Origin: Eonycteris spelaea
Lineage: Eukaryota; Chordata; Mammalia; Chiroptera; Pteropodidae
NCBI GenBank assembly: GCA_003508835.1
Contig: PUFA01000034.1
Location: 6,536,501-6,600,500 of the forward strand
DNA length: 64,000 nucleotides
Direction: 5' to 3'
Shown: piece after piece, positions 46,400-57,570 of the stretch
Layout: the number at the start of each line of letters is the position of its first letter
How positions within the stretch are numbered: the stretch's first letter is position 1
Translations under genes and position numbers: made by a program
The notes under the pieces: generated by a model
Seen by the model: the letters and a program-made list of their open reading frames with translations, nothing else
Told to the model about the DNA's origin: nothing
Database searches by the model: none

Positions 46400-46885
46400 T
46401 CATCCCTACCACTCTGGGTCCTACAGGGTTGGAGGTCCTGGTTCCCAAAGAGTATTCACTCTTGGTAGGAGATGCAACTAAGTGTCCATGTAAATGGAAG
46501 CTATGGCCGTCCCCAGAGCGCCTTGGACTGTGTGTGTCCAGGGACCAGCAGGTGGAAAGAAAATGTCTTTCTTCTAGAGGTGACTGACCTTGACCAGCAG
46601 GGAGGGAAGGCTACTTTTACACAATAGAGAAGTATGTGTGGAAACCAGGTAACCCGTTCAGGCTGCTTTACCCTATTGTAACCATGAACAGAATTTTTAG
46701 CAACCCCAGGCTGAAAATGGCATCATGACCCAGTATTTCAGACTCCTGAGTAATAACAGTTTGGGTCACCCCACCAGATAAGCCATCAAGACCTACTAAG
46801 AAGATAGCTAAGGATGAGGGGAATTGTAAATAGATAGGGAAGAGGGAGAGAATGAGTACCAGGTGTAGCCCCAAGTCCAGTTACA
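46400..46885 (+). pseudogene. ERV-L dUTPase remnant
   Basis: GGTTGGAGGTCCTGGTTCCC, AAATGGAAGCTATGGCCGTCC, and GTTTGGGTCACCCCACCAG with GATAAGCC match the dUTPase region that ERV-L elements carry after integrase. In-frame stops interrupt it. This placement supports the ERV-L assignment against ERV-K or class I groups. Confidence 0.7.
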
Positions 46886-47230
46886 GCGATGGGGGCTGCC
46901 ATTTATTTCACTGAAATCTTATCTTTGTCCATAGGAAGAGAGGCTGTGGAGGTGGTCACAGATCGCTCGTTGAATGTGTAGAGAAGTAGATATGTGAGAT
47001 GTGAGGAGAGGATGCTGGTGGCCATTGGCTTGTACCACTTGGATCTTTCAGAGAATCTGGGGGTTCCATTGTGGCTGCCAGACGGCCCTCGGTTACTGCT
47101 CTTTTGGACCTACCACAATGTTCAGGCTGTGGCTGTGTTCTCTTCGTGCTGATGGGGACATGGGGGTGGGGGTGGGGAGGGATGAAGGGCATATAAGAGT
47201 TGAGCTATTCTGCCCCGTGTAGAGTTCCTT
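46886..47230. other. Unassigned DNA right of the ERV-L remnant
   Basis: The place where a 3' untranslated region or LTR would be expected, but I recognise neither. No gene seen. Confidence 0.4.
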
Positions 47231-47296
47231 TGATTTTTTTTTCTTTCTTTTTTTTTCTTTTTTCTTCTTCTTCTTTTTTTTTTTTTCTTTTTCCCT
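47231..47296. repeat. T-rich polypyrimidine tract
   Basis: Almost pure T and C with TTC and TTTTC units over about 65 nt. Confidence 0.9.
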
Positions 47297-47621
47297 GCTG
47301 GGGCTTTTCATCAGTTTGGCCAGGATTTTTCTGACCAGCTCTGCAATCTGAGTCTCTTCCTACCTCATTCTTTTCACTTCTCTCACCACTTTCAGGTGTC
47401 AAAGCAGCAGTGCAGACAGGCATTTCCCCTAAGACAAAGCTCGCCGTCTAACACGGCTTGGCATCCTCTTTGCAGAGATGCGACACACTGGATTGAAGGC
47501 TTGAACCCCAGCTTCAAGACTTCCTCTTGTTCTCCCACTGCCCCTCCCTTAGGTCTGCTTTCCTTCCGCGAGACTTCCATCCTCAGGTTGTCTCTGCACC
47601 TGGCGGCGTGGATGGGTGTAG
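47297..47621. other. Unassigned DNA
   Basis: No gene or repeat recognised. Overlapping open frames of 106-113 codons on both strands at 47392-47737 show no known motif, and one runs into a repeat. Confidence 0.4.
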
Positions 47622-48234
47622 GCAAGGCTGGCCCCGTGAGCATGCAGACGGCACTGGCACTGGGCGCCATGCTCAGAAGAGCCCAGCCCTTGGTTGTGTG
47701 CTCTGTTAACATTTTATTAAGTACTGTGCTGTTATAACAAAGTACCCCAAACCGGGTGGCTTAAACAACAGAAATTTATTCTCTCACAGTCCTGGAGGCT
47801 AGAACAGAACTCTCGTCTGAGATCAAGGATTTGGCAGGGCTGGTTCCATCTGAGGGTGTGAGGGAGACTGTTCTGTGCCTCCTCTTTAGCCCCTGCCGGT
47901 TTGCTGGCCGTTCTTGGTGTCCCTTGGCTTGTAGATGCGTCACCGTGATCTCTGCCTTCCTGTTCACATGGTGTTCCCTGTCTCCATGTCCAAGTTTTCC
48001 ATTTTTTATGAAGACACTAGTCATATTGAATCAGGGCTTACACTAATGACCACATCTTAACTAATTCTATCTGCACCGACCTTATTCCAAATAAGATGAC
48101 ATTCTGAGACCCTGGGGATTAGGACTTGAATAATGAATTTGGGGGGCATAATCAATCCCATAACAGTCATTACCTTGAAATTCTTCATAATTTTCACTTT
48201 ACACTGGGCTCCACAAATTGTATCCTGGCTCTGG
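47622..48234. mobile_element. MITE-like element, copy 2, split by an LTR
   Basis: Left half 47622-47703 (GGCAAGGCTGGCC..., GCCATGCTCAGAAGAGCCC, TGTGTGCTC) and right half 48166-48234 (CTTGAAATTCTTCATAATT, ACTGGGCTCCACAAATTG, TATCCTGGCTCTGG) rejoin to match copy 1 at 23169-23322 once the LTR at 47704-48165 is removed. Confidence 0.65.
47704..48165 (-). mobile_element. Solo LTR, MaLR/MLT-like, antisense
   Basis: Antisense copy of the LTR type seen at 32498-32934: TAACAAAGTACCCCAAACCGG, GGCTTAAACAACAGAAATTTAT, AGTCCTGGAGGCTAG, CTTGGCTTGTAGATGCGTCACC, GACCACATCTTAACTAATTC and AATCAATCCCATAACA. It sits in the middle of the MITE-like element. The ends are TG...CA in the plus strand as written. I could not confirm a target duplication. 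Confidence 0.85.
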
Positions 48235-48762
48235 ACAGCTAATTCCAGGCTTTAATCTGCCTTACTGTCTTGGATGTCAGATAAGAGAGCTTTTTCCTAT
48301 TTTACAGTAAAAGTCCACCCTAGAAGTCTTGGTTGGCCTTGACTGGGTCATCCAACCTTTTCTAACCAATCATTATGGCTATGAAGAGCCTACACTCTGA
48401 ATGGCTGTGGCTAGGGCAGCACGTTCTGGTCCACTAGCACATTCTGGTCAGTTTGGGACATGGTTTATGCTCATTTTATTGAATGAAATTTGCAGCTTTC
48501 TTATTAATTCTGTAATCTGGAATGGTTTATGTTAGTTTAGAATTACCTGTGACTTAAAAGTCAAAAATCAAAAAACACCAATAAAGCCCTCCATTTTCAT
48601 TTTAAAATATTTTGATAGCTCGATACATGTTTACATGATTATTAACCTCCTTGGAGTTTTCTGTTTTTTGAGTCAAATGTTAAAATTTAGATTTTTCTCT
48701 AAAAATTTGTTCATTATTGAAATGGCAGTCTTAAACATCCTCTCTTGTGTATAGTTGTTTTT
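48235..48762. other. Unassigned DNA between two LTRs of opposite orientation
   Basis: No gene or repeat recognised. Confidence 0.4.
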
Positions 48763-49130
48763 TGCCTATTATGGGCTGAATTGTGTACCAAATCCATATG
48801 TCGAAATCCTAACTCCCAATGTCTAGCACCTCAGAATGTGACTGTATATGGAGATAAAGTTTTTAAAGAGGTCGTGGGTGGGCCCTACCCAGTGTGACTG
48901 GTGCCCTTGTAAGAGGATATTAGCGGACAAACGTGCTCAGGTGGAAACCATGGGGAAACCGAGAAAAGACGGCTCTCTATAAAACCAGGAGAAAGGGCCC
49001 CAGAAGAAAACAAGTCTGCCGGACACCTCAGTCTTAAACTTCTAGCCACCAGCATTGTGTGAAAATAAACTTCTGTCTTTAAGCCACAAAGTCTGTGGTA
49101 CTTTGTTACGGCAGGCTGAACATCTTAACA
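48763..49130 (+). mobile_element. Solo LTR, MLT1-like MaLR, sense
   Basis: ATTATGGGCTGAATTGTGTACC, AATCCTAACTCCCAATGTC, GTGGGCCCTACCCAGTGTG, ACCTCAGTCTTAAACTTC and GTGAAAATAAACTTCTGTC, ending at CATCTTAACA. It lacks the central segment shared by the other two LTRs, so it belongs to another subfamily. Confidence 0.85.
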
Positions 49131-50009
49131 CCTAAGGTTTTGTACTTGTGTTTTCTTTTACTATATAAGGTTATAATTTTTTTTCCAGAAAATGCATTTG
49201 TTTAAAATACCTTCTGAGACTTGCCATGTTTAATAATATCTTTCTGTTTCTCTTTTCTCATTTCGCCATAAATTTCCCGTTTCACAGCCATTTTTCATCA
49301 GAACTCTGCGGACGTGGCATCCTTGCTTTCTGTCATTTTGTGTTATGAAAAGAATTTTAATATAAAACAAATACTTATTCTGTGTAGAAAACTTCTTTAT
49401 TCTGTCTGTATTCATGCAGAATGTTATGTTCCTTATTTTTGAAGTAAAAACATATAAGAATATAAAGCTTTTTCCATTTGTTTTGTCTGGCCATCAAGGG
49501 CCATTCTGACCTGAAGCCTCAAAACCATCTTCAGTTCCGGAAAAGGTTTTTTATGTTATTCAGAGTGTTGCCTCCCGTGTTTCTCCTTATGGAAGTGTTG
49601 TCGCATGCTTATCAGGGGCCCTAGACACCTTTTCTGTGTCTCTTATCTTTTCTCTCATTAATTTCATGTCCTCTTATAACTTTCCCCCAGCTCTTTCTCC
49701 TTTTATTGCAGTAAATCTACTGAAGTTGAGGAATACTTGGCTGATTTCTTGGATTGGCTCATTTCTTTTAGATTGAAGTCTTTTTATATGATCGTTTATT
49801 TAATATTGAAGGTCATTCAATATAGAAAATTCTGGTTTGTTCTAAAAGATGTTATGTGGGCCCTTCCTGGTTCTTTAAGCTTGGAAGAGGGAAAGGGAAC
49901 ACTTTTGCATTTATAATAATTGTATTCACCAGATGCTGATAGCGAATGTGAGGGAGAGAGAAGTAGTGAGACTCGAGGGAGGGACACTTCGCCATTCAGC
50001 CAGAGTTCA
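49131..50009. other. Unassigned DNA
   Basis: No gene or repeat family recognised in about 0.9 kb of T-rich DNA. Confidence 0.4.
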
Positions 50010-50175
50010 TTTTTTTTCTTTTTAGCTTTATTGAGATGTAATTGACAAAATTGAAACATAATTAAAGTGTACATTGTGATGACTTATATTATTTAATATA
50101 CAGATATATATTGTCAAAGAACAAAGAATCACCCCACACCATTAGGTTAACTAATATCCATTATGTCACATATTT

Positions 50176-50206
<31 letters not shown>

Positions 50207-53125
50207 AACATTTAAGTTCTACCCTCTTTGTAAATTTCAGTTATATGAAACAGTGTTATCTACTGTTGTTTCCATCTGATACATCAGAATCTCAGAACTA
50301 GTTCATCTCATACCTTAAAGTTTGTACCTTTTGCCAAGCTCTTCCTATTTCCCTGCCCCCACCCCAGGTCTGGCAACCACACCTACTTTTCTACTCATTG
50401 TTTCTGTGAGTTTGACTCTGTATTTATTTTAGATTCCTCATAGAAGTAGTACCATGCAGTATTTGTCTTTCTCTTTCTGGCTTATTTCATTTAACGTAAT
50501 GCTTTATAGAAATATCACATTTTCTTTCTTTATTAATGTATTGACAGACATTTAGGTCATTTCAGTACACTGGCTATCTCAAATAACACTGCAATAAACA
50601 TGAGAACAGAACTGACTCTTCAGGATGATCATTCTGTTTCCTTTGGATAATAACCCAGAGGCGAGATTGCTGAATCATATGGTGGTTCTGTTGTTAATTG
50701 CTTGTGGAACCTACATGCTGCTTTCCATAGTGACTGTACCAGCTTATATCTCCTCCAGCAGTGTACGGGGGTTCTCTTTTCTCCACATCCTTGCCAGCCT
50801 TTAGTTCTTGTCTTTTTGATGACAGACATCCCAACAGATGGGAGGTGATATTTCGTCATGGTTTTCATTTGCATTTCCCTGATAATTAGTGATGTTGAGC
50901 ATCTTTTCATGTACCTGTTGGCCATCTGTATGTCTTCTTTGGAAATAATGTCTGCTCAGTTCCTCTGTCCATTTTTAAATTATTCATTCATTTTTTTTTC
51001 TTTTACCATTGAGCTTTCAGACATATGTTTTGCAAGTATTTTCTCCCATAGCATAGGTTGCCTTTTCATTTTGTTGATCATTTCCTTTGCTGTGCAGAAG
51101 ATATTTTGTTTGATGTAGTGCCACCTTTTTTTTTTTTTTTTTTGCTTTTGTTTCTCATACTTTTGCTATCTTGTTCAAATTATTGACAAGACCAAAGTCA
51201 GAGAGATTACTCCTGTATTTTCTTCTTGGAATTTTACGGTTTCAAGACTTATGTTCAAGTATTTAGTTAATTTCAAGTTGATTTTGTATACAGCATAAAA
51301 TGGGAGTCCAGGTTCATTCTTTTACATGTGACTATCTATTTTTCCCAACACCATTTATTAAAGAGATCATCCTTTTCCCATTGTATATTCTTGGCTATTT
51401 TGTTGTAAATTAATTGACCATAGATACCCGGGTTTCTTTCTGGGATCTTTTATGTTCTGTTGACCAATGTGTCTTTTTTTTTTTTTTAATGCCAATACCA
51501 TACTATTTTAATTAGAAAAGCTTTGTAATATAGTTTGAAATCAGGAAGCGTGATGCCTCCAGGTTTGTTCTTAGTCAGATGTCTTTCGCTGTTTGAGTTC
51601 TTCTGTGATTCTATACAAATTTTCTTATTTTTGTGACAAATACCATTAGAATTTTGATAGGCATTGCATTAAATATGTCGATGCTTTGGGTAGTATGGAC
51701 TTTTAAACAATATTCTTCAGATCCATGGGGATAAAATATCTTTCCTTTTACTTTTGAATTCTTTAATTTCTTTTATTAATTAATGTTTTATGGTTTTCAG
51801 TATACAGATTTTTCAGCTCCTGGGTTAAATGTATTCCTAGGTATTCTTGATGCAACTGTAAATGGAATTTTTTGAAATTTCTCTTTCTGATAGTTTATTC
51901 TTGGTATATATAAAAGACAACTACTTTTTTATATATCAATTTTATATCCTACAACTTTGACCAATTTGTTTATTAATTCTAACAGTTTTTTGGTAGAGTC
52001 TTTAGCACTTTCCATGTATATCATGCAATCTATCATTTTCTCTCTATATATCAAGTCTTAATCTGCCTTTTTGATTTGAATAACTTTTACTTCTTTTTGC
52101 CAGTTTCTCTGGCCAGGATTCTAGTACTATGTTGAATAAAAGTGTTGATAATAGACATCCTTGCCTAGTTTCTTATCTTAGAGGAAAAGCTTCAGTGTTT
52201 CATGATTAAGTATGATGTTAGCTGTGTTGTTGCCATAGATAGCCTTTATTATGTTGAGGTATGTTCATTCTATACCAAGCTTGTTGAGAATTTTTATCAT
52301 GAAAGGATGTTGAATTTTGTCGAGTGCTTGATTTTATTAATGTGGTGGACACTTTCATTTGTAGTGCTGAACCATTTTGCATCTCTGGAATAATCCCATT
52401 TGATCATGTTGTATGATCCTTTTAATGTATTGGTTAGGTAAGTTTAGTAATGTTACGTTGAGGATTTTTGTATCTATGTTCATTAGGAATATTGGCACGT
52501 TTTTCTTGTAGTGCCCTTGTCTAACTTAGTATCAGGGTAATGCTGGCCTAGTAAAATGAGTTTGGGAGTGTTTCCGCCTCTTGAATATTTTTGGGAGCAT
52601 TTGAAAAGGATTGATTTAGTTCTTCTTTAAATGTTTGATAGAATTTGCCAGTGAAGCCGTCTGGTCCTGGACTTTTTTTTTGGTTGAGATATTTTGATTA
52701 TGGACTCAATCTCTTGGTCTGTTCATATTTTTATTTCTTAATAATTTAGTTTTGGTAGGCTGTACGTTTCTCGGAATTTATCCATTTCTTCTAGGTTGAC
52801 CAATTTGTTAGCAGGTAATTGTTTATAGTAACCTTTAAGATTCTTTGTATTTTTGTGGTATTAGTTCTAATTTTATTGCCTTTCATTTGTCATCTTGTTT
52901 ATTCAAATTTTCTTTTTCTTTTCCTTGAGAAGTCTAGTGAAAAGATTGTACATTTTTTAACGAAAAAAGCAGTTTTTAGTTTTACTGTTCTCTTCTATTG
53001 CCCTTTTAGTTCTTATTTCACTTATTTTCACTCTGATCTGTTATTTCTTTCCAATTTTGGGTTTAGTTTATCTCCTTTTTCTAGTTCCTTGAGGTATAAA
53101 ATTCCGTTGTTTATTTAAGATATGT
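50010..53125 (-). mobile_element. L1 LINE, 3' end and ORF2, antisense (first part)
   Basis: Antisense L1 starting with its 3' end (T-run, then GCTTTATTGAGATGTAATTGAC). Next come TCTGGCAACCACACCTAC, TCCTTTGGATAATAACCCAG, GTGATGTTGAGCATC, TATTTTCTCCCATAG and AATACCATACTATTTTAATTAG, then RT-region blocks such as ATGTTGAATAAAAG with ATCCTTGCCTAG. It continues after the inserted L1 at 54190. Many stops. A 28-nt TG repeat lies at 50179-50206. Confidence 0.93.
50179..50206. repeat. (TG)n microsatellite within L1
   Basis: Clean TG array of 14 units inside the L1 3' UTR. Confidence 0.95.
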
Positions 53126-54189
53126 CTTTTCTTTTTCCATTTTTCAGTGTTATTATTTTTAGTTTTTGACTGCATGAAAATTATTTATAGTTAGACCAAA
53201 CAGTTTTCTATAGTTACTCTTCTTTCTCGTACATTTTGTAGCTATAATCACATTAAAATAGAGATAATTATAGATTCATATGCAGTTGCAAGATAATACT
53301 GCAAACTCTCCTGTATATTTTACCCAGTTTCTCTATTGTAACAATTTACAGAACTATAGTATAATATTTCAACCAAGGGTTTGACTTTGATGCAATCTGT
53401 CTTATTCAGATTTCCCTAATTTTACTTCTTTACTTGTATCCGTTTTACTTGTGTGTCTGTCTCTGTGTGTGTTTGTGTATCTATAAAGTTCTGTATAGTT
53501 TTTATTACAAGTGTAGGTTCATGTATTTGCCACTACAGTCAGTATTCTGAACATTTCCAACACCACAAAGATGTTTTTGTTGCTCCGTTATAACCATGCT
53601 TTTCCCTCTTCCCTTCTTCACCCACGTGCCTAGCCCCTGGCAACCACTAATCTGTTCTCAGTTTCTAAAATTCTGTCATTTCAAGAATGTTATGTAAATG
53701 GAATCATACTATATGAAAACTTTTGGTATTGGATTTTGTTTACTTATCATATTTCCTGAAGATTGGTCTAGTTTTATGTGTGTTTCAACAGTTCGTGACT
53801 TACTATTCCATGCTATGAATGTACCCCTGCTTGTTTAACAGTTAACCTCTTGAAGGATATTTAGGTCACCTTCACTTTGGAACCACTGTGAATAAAGCTA
53901 CCATAAACATAAACATTAATGTATAGGTTTTTTTTGTGTGTGAACGTAAAATTTTTCATTTCTGTGCAATAAATGCCAGGAATGCAATTGCTAGGTAGTA
54001 CGGTAGTTTGGCGTTTAGTTTTAAAATGCACAGCCTAACTTTTCCATAGTGGCTGCCTCACGCTACACATTCACCACCAATGTATGGATGATCCAGATTT
54101 TTAGCATTCTTACTGGCAGTTGGTGGTGTTACCGTTTCTTATTTTAGTCATTATGATAGGTGTATAGTGATATCTCACTGCATGGGCTA
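53126..54189 (-). mobile_element. L1M-type LINE 3' end, antisense, inserted in the L1
   Basis: Antisense L1 of a different subfamily: GATAATTATAGATTCATATGC, ACCACTAATCTGTTCTCAG, GAATCATACTATATGAAAAC, TATCATATTTCCTGAAG, AACCTCTTGAAGGATATTTAG, GTGTGTGAACGTAAAATTTTTC and AGGTGTATAGTGATATCTC. It contains a second set of 3'-end landmarks in the middle of ORF2 of the host L1. A TTTTCTTT-like sequence near both edges (about 53125-53135 and 54191-54201) could be the target duplication. Confidence 0.75.
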
Positions 54190-54680
54190 TTTTCTTTCTT
54201 TCTGTAGGCATTTATTGCTATATAATCTTCCCTCTTAGAACTGCTTTTGCTACATCCCATAAATTTCGTATGTTGTTCGTCCATTTTCATTTGTCTCCAG
54301 ATATTTTTGTGATTTCTCCTTTGATTACTTCTTTGACCCATTGGTTTTTCAGGAACATTTTTTAAATTTACACACATTTGTGAATTTTCTAGTTTTCTTC
54401 ATGTAATTGCCTTCTCGTTTCATACCGTTGCGTTTGGAAAAGATGCTTGATATGATTTCAGTCTTGAATTCATTAAGACTTGTTTTGTGGCCTGACCTAT
54501 GAGCTCCTCAGAAGAATGTTCCGCGTGTGCTTGAGAAGAATGTGCGTTCTGCCACTGTTGATGGACTATTCTGCACGTGTCCATTCGGTCCCAGGCGTAG
54601 TTTAAGTCCAACGTTTCCTTATTTTTGTTTGTTTCTTTATCTCATCGAGGCAGTGGAGTCAGATTGTTCTTTCATTCTCT
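54190..54680 (-). mobile_element. L1 ORF2, antisense (second part of the host L1)
   Basis: Continues the ORF2 left at 53125: TAGGCATTTATTGCTATATAATC, CTGCTTTTGCTACATCCC, TTTGACCCATTGGTTTTTCAGG, TTGATATGATTTCAGTC and GACTTGTTTTGTGGCCTGACC. The 5' end is lost near 54640-54680. Confidence 0.85.
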
Positions 54681-55289
54681 ATCATAGCTCTCATCATTAG
54701 GTCACATGGCGGCATGACCTTTACTTTTTAGCTAATCAATCAATCTGGACAAAATTTATGTGCTTGAATTAATATTTTTGAGGAAAGGCTCTATTTCTGC
54801 CGTAGGTGTTTGTCCCAGTCATGGTGTCTATAATTTCCCCTTCTCCACCCCGTCAGTAACTCCACAGCACTACCTCGCAGACAGTCCTCTTTTTCTGCAA
54901 GTTTTGATATACTGCTGGGTTCAAGTTGACGTATTTCCTCTTGCTTATATGAGAGGCTTTTTAAAAAACATATGGTGAACTGTGTTTCAGCTAATCATCC
55001 CATTATTTTAGATTTATTGATACAGCGTATTGAAAAAATTCTGAAGTTTCTGGCCTATAAATAGTAACTTCCCCTGGTTTCTATTACATATATAGACTTT
55101 TTCCAATTTTATATTTCTTTGGACTGTTTAAGCACACAAACTTAAGTTGTCAGTAATGCTGTAACAAATTCTTACTGAACTTTATTTTGTGTGAAAATAT
55201 CTATTACAGGAGTCACTGTCTTATTGTCAATGATAGCCTAAGAAATACATCTCTATAGTGTACTTATATTAATCATTATTGATAATAAA
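54681..55289. other. Unassigned AT-rich DNA
   Basis: No gene or repeat recognised. Confidence 0.4.
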
Positions 55290-55468
55290 TGTGGTGATTA
55301 AAAGAAGGGCAAATGCTTTGCTTTCAGACACACATACCTGTTTTCAAATCCTGCTGAGTCCTTTACTAGCTTCAAGCCCTTAGGGAAATTATGAAGACTT
55401 TCAGCCCCCTCTATAAAACAGAGATAACAGTAATCCCTTTATAAATGTTTTGGGGGAGTTAATAATTA
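55290..55468 (-). mobile_element. MIR SINE, antisense
   Basis: Reverse MIR: TTCAAATCCTGCTGAGTCC, CCCTTAGGGAAATTATG, and CTATAAAACAGAGATAACAG. Confidence 0.7.
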
Positions 55469-55474
55469 TAAACA

Positions 55475-55835
55475 CACATGTTTACTGTGTGCCAGACACT
55501 GCTCTAATATATACATGTGTGTATATGTAAATATGTATAATCATAAATGTTATATATAATGTATAATTCTATATCACATAATGTGTACTATGTTAAACAC
55601 AATACCATGTTTTATATATTATGAAACACATAATTATTAGGGTTCACAAGAACCCACTGCAAGGCAGGTACTAGTAATGTCCCCATTTTATAGGTTATGT
55701 AAATTAGGCACTGGGACATGAAATAGCTTGACACTAGGGGGGTTAATTAACAGAACTATTAAGTGATGAGACTAAGATATGAACCAAGACAAACTGACTG
55801 TTAAACACCTAAGTTCAGTCCCTCGCATAGCGCAT
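55475..55835 (+). mobile_element. MIR SINE, sense, with an AT-rich expansion inside
   Basis: Left part ATGTTTACTGTGTGCCAGAC with ACTGCTCTAA and right part GCAAGGCAGGTACTAGTAATG, CCCCATTTTATAGGTTATG, ATAGCTTGACACTAG are MIR in consensus order. About 120 nt of TA-rich sequence (55505-55625) lies between them where MIR would have about 25. Confidence 0.75.
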
Positions 55836-56064
55836 ATACCTCACAAATAACATATGCAGCAAATAAGAAAGTAGCTACTGGCGGAATCATTACATAGTCG
55901 ATATATTAATATGCATAAGCATAGACACACAAACATACATATAAAATTATGCCAAATCTTATTTTAAAATATGCACACATCTAAAGTAATAAATGAATAA
56001 TATACATGTACCACAATGTTAAGTGATTTTGGTTGATGTTTAGATCATATTTTTTAAAACTAAC
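55836..56064. other. AT-rich DNA
   Basis: AT-rich with many TA and CA steps. Nothing recognised. Confidence 0.4.
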
Positions 56065-57570
56065 TTTTCCTTTTAGAAGTTTTAACTACAGAAAAATTAA
56101 GATATTATAAAAAGTCCTCATAAACACATCAGTGTTCCTTATTATTAGCATATTACTATAGTTCATTTGTTACAATTTATAAACCATATTGATACATTAT
56201 TAACTAAAATCCACACTTAATTTTGCCTTCCTTAGTTTTTACCTAAGTTCTTGTTTCTGTTCCAGGAATCTGTCTAGGGCACCATGTTAAACTTGGTTAT
56301 TATGTCTCGTCAGCCCTCTCTTGGTTGTGAAAGTTTCTTAGACTTCACTTGTTTTCGATGCCCCTGGCAATTTTGAGCGTGCTGGTCAGGTATTTTGTAG
56401 AATGCCCATCACTGGGGATTTGTCTGAAGTTTTGGGGCACCATTTGTTGAAAAGACTTTCCTTTCTCAATTGATTCACTTTTATTGCTTTGTCAAAGATC
56501 CACATTTGTGTGGGTCTCATTCTACAAGCTCTATTGTGTTTCACTGCTCTGTGTCTCTTCACTACCACTACCCTGTTGTCTTGGTTATTGTAGCTTTAAA
56601 GTCTTGAAATTGGCCGGTGTGGGTCCTTCAGCTTTGTTCTTCTTCAGTCTCAAGTTGGCTAGTAGGGGTTTTGCCTTTCAATATAAACTTTAGAATGCGT
56701 TTGTCAATAAATATAAAATAGCTTGCTGGTATTTGGATTTAGATAGCATTGAATCTATAGATCAAATTGGAAGAAATGGCACCTTACGCATATTGAGTCT
56801 TCTAATCCATAAATATGGATTATCTCTCCAATTATTTAGATCTTCTTTGATTTCTTTAATCATAGTTTTGTACTTTGCCTTATATATGTCTTATCTATAT
56901 CTATACCTACATCTCTATATATATATCTATTTATGTAGATATATATATCTTATATATCTGTATATAGATATCTATATCTATCTATCTAATCTCTGTATAC
57001 ATATATCTATATTTTAGATTTGTATTTAAGAATTTCATTTTTTTGGTTTTTCTTTAAATGTTTTTTTTTAATTTCAAATTCAAATTGTATATAGAACTAC
57101 TATTAATGTTTCTATATTAACCTTTTATCTTACAACCTTGCTATCATCATTCATTAGTTTCAGGAGATTTTTGTTGATTCTTTCAGATTTTCTATATAGA
57201 GAAATCATGTCATCTGCAAATAAAGATAGATTCATTTCTTCCTTTCTAATTTAAACTTTTATTTTCTTTATTCTTTATAATATGTAGAACTTCTAAGATG
57301 GTACTTACGAGGAGTCGTGAGAGAGAATATCCTTACCCAGTCTTAAGGAGAAAGTGTCCAGTTTTTCACCACTAAATATGTATGAGCAGGTGATTTAATA
57401 GATGACTTTTATCAATTTGAGGACCCCCCCCATGTTTTATGTAGTAAATGGATGTTGAGATTTGCTGTATGCTTTTTCTGCATCAGTTGGTGTAATCACA
57501 TGATTTTTCATTTTTAGCTTATTAATGAGGTGGATTGCATTGATTGATTTTCAGATGATGAACCAGGTGA
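56065..57570 (-). mobile_element. Old L1M LINE, antisense, with internal deletion
   Basis: The left part (56065-56430) is an antisense L1M 3' UTR (TCTGTTCCAGGAATCTGTC, ATTATGTCTCGTCAGCCC, GTCAGGTATTTTGTAGAATG). From 56430 it jumps to ORF2 (GGGGCACCATTTGTTGAAAAG, TTGTCAAAGATCCAC, GTTATTGTAGCTTTAAAGTC, ATCATGTCATCTGCAAATAAAG, CTTTTTCTGCATCAGTTGG). The end of ORF2 is missing between them. A TATATC-rich microsatellite lies at 56880-57020. Confidence 0.85.
56880..57020. repeat. TATATC/TA-rich microsatellite in L1M
   Basis: Imperfect array of TA, TATC and TATATC units inserted in, or expanded from, the L1M ORF2 sequence. Confidence 0.85.

Larger units (their letters stand above)
43697..46885 (+). 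mobile_element. ERV-L-like (class III) endogenous retrovirus pol remnant
   Basis: A decayed provirus internal region in sense orientation. From left to right: a segment probably upstream of reverse transcriptase (43697-43940), reverse transcriptase (43941-44860), RNase H (44860-45640), integrase (45640-46260) and dUTPase (46400-46885). A dUTPase after integrase is the hallmark of the ERV-L group. Stops, frameshifts, a 35-bp tandem duplication and an A-run break it throughout, so it makes no protein. No gag, no envelope and no LTR were recognised at either edge. Identification rests on block order remembered from ERV-L nucleotide consensus, not on a search. Confidence 0.85.

Noticed and set aside
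47704..49130. One provirus bounded by two LTRs
   Set aside because: The LTRs are in opposite orientation and of different subfamily, with only about 600 unassigned bases between them.
52202..53118. Open frames of 63-99 codons on the plus strand
   Set aside because: They lie on the strand opposite to L1 ORF2 and are shadows of the retroelement.
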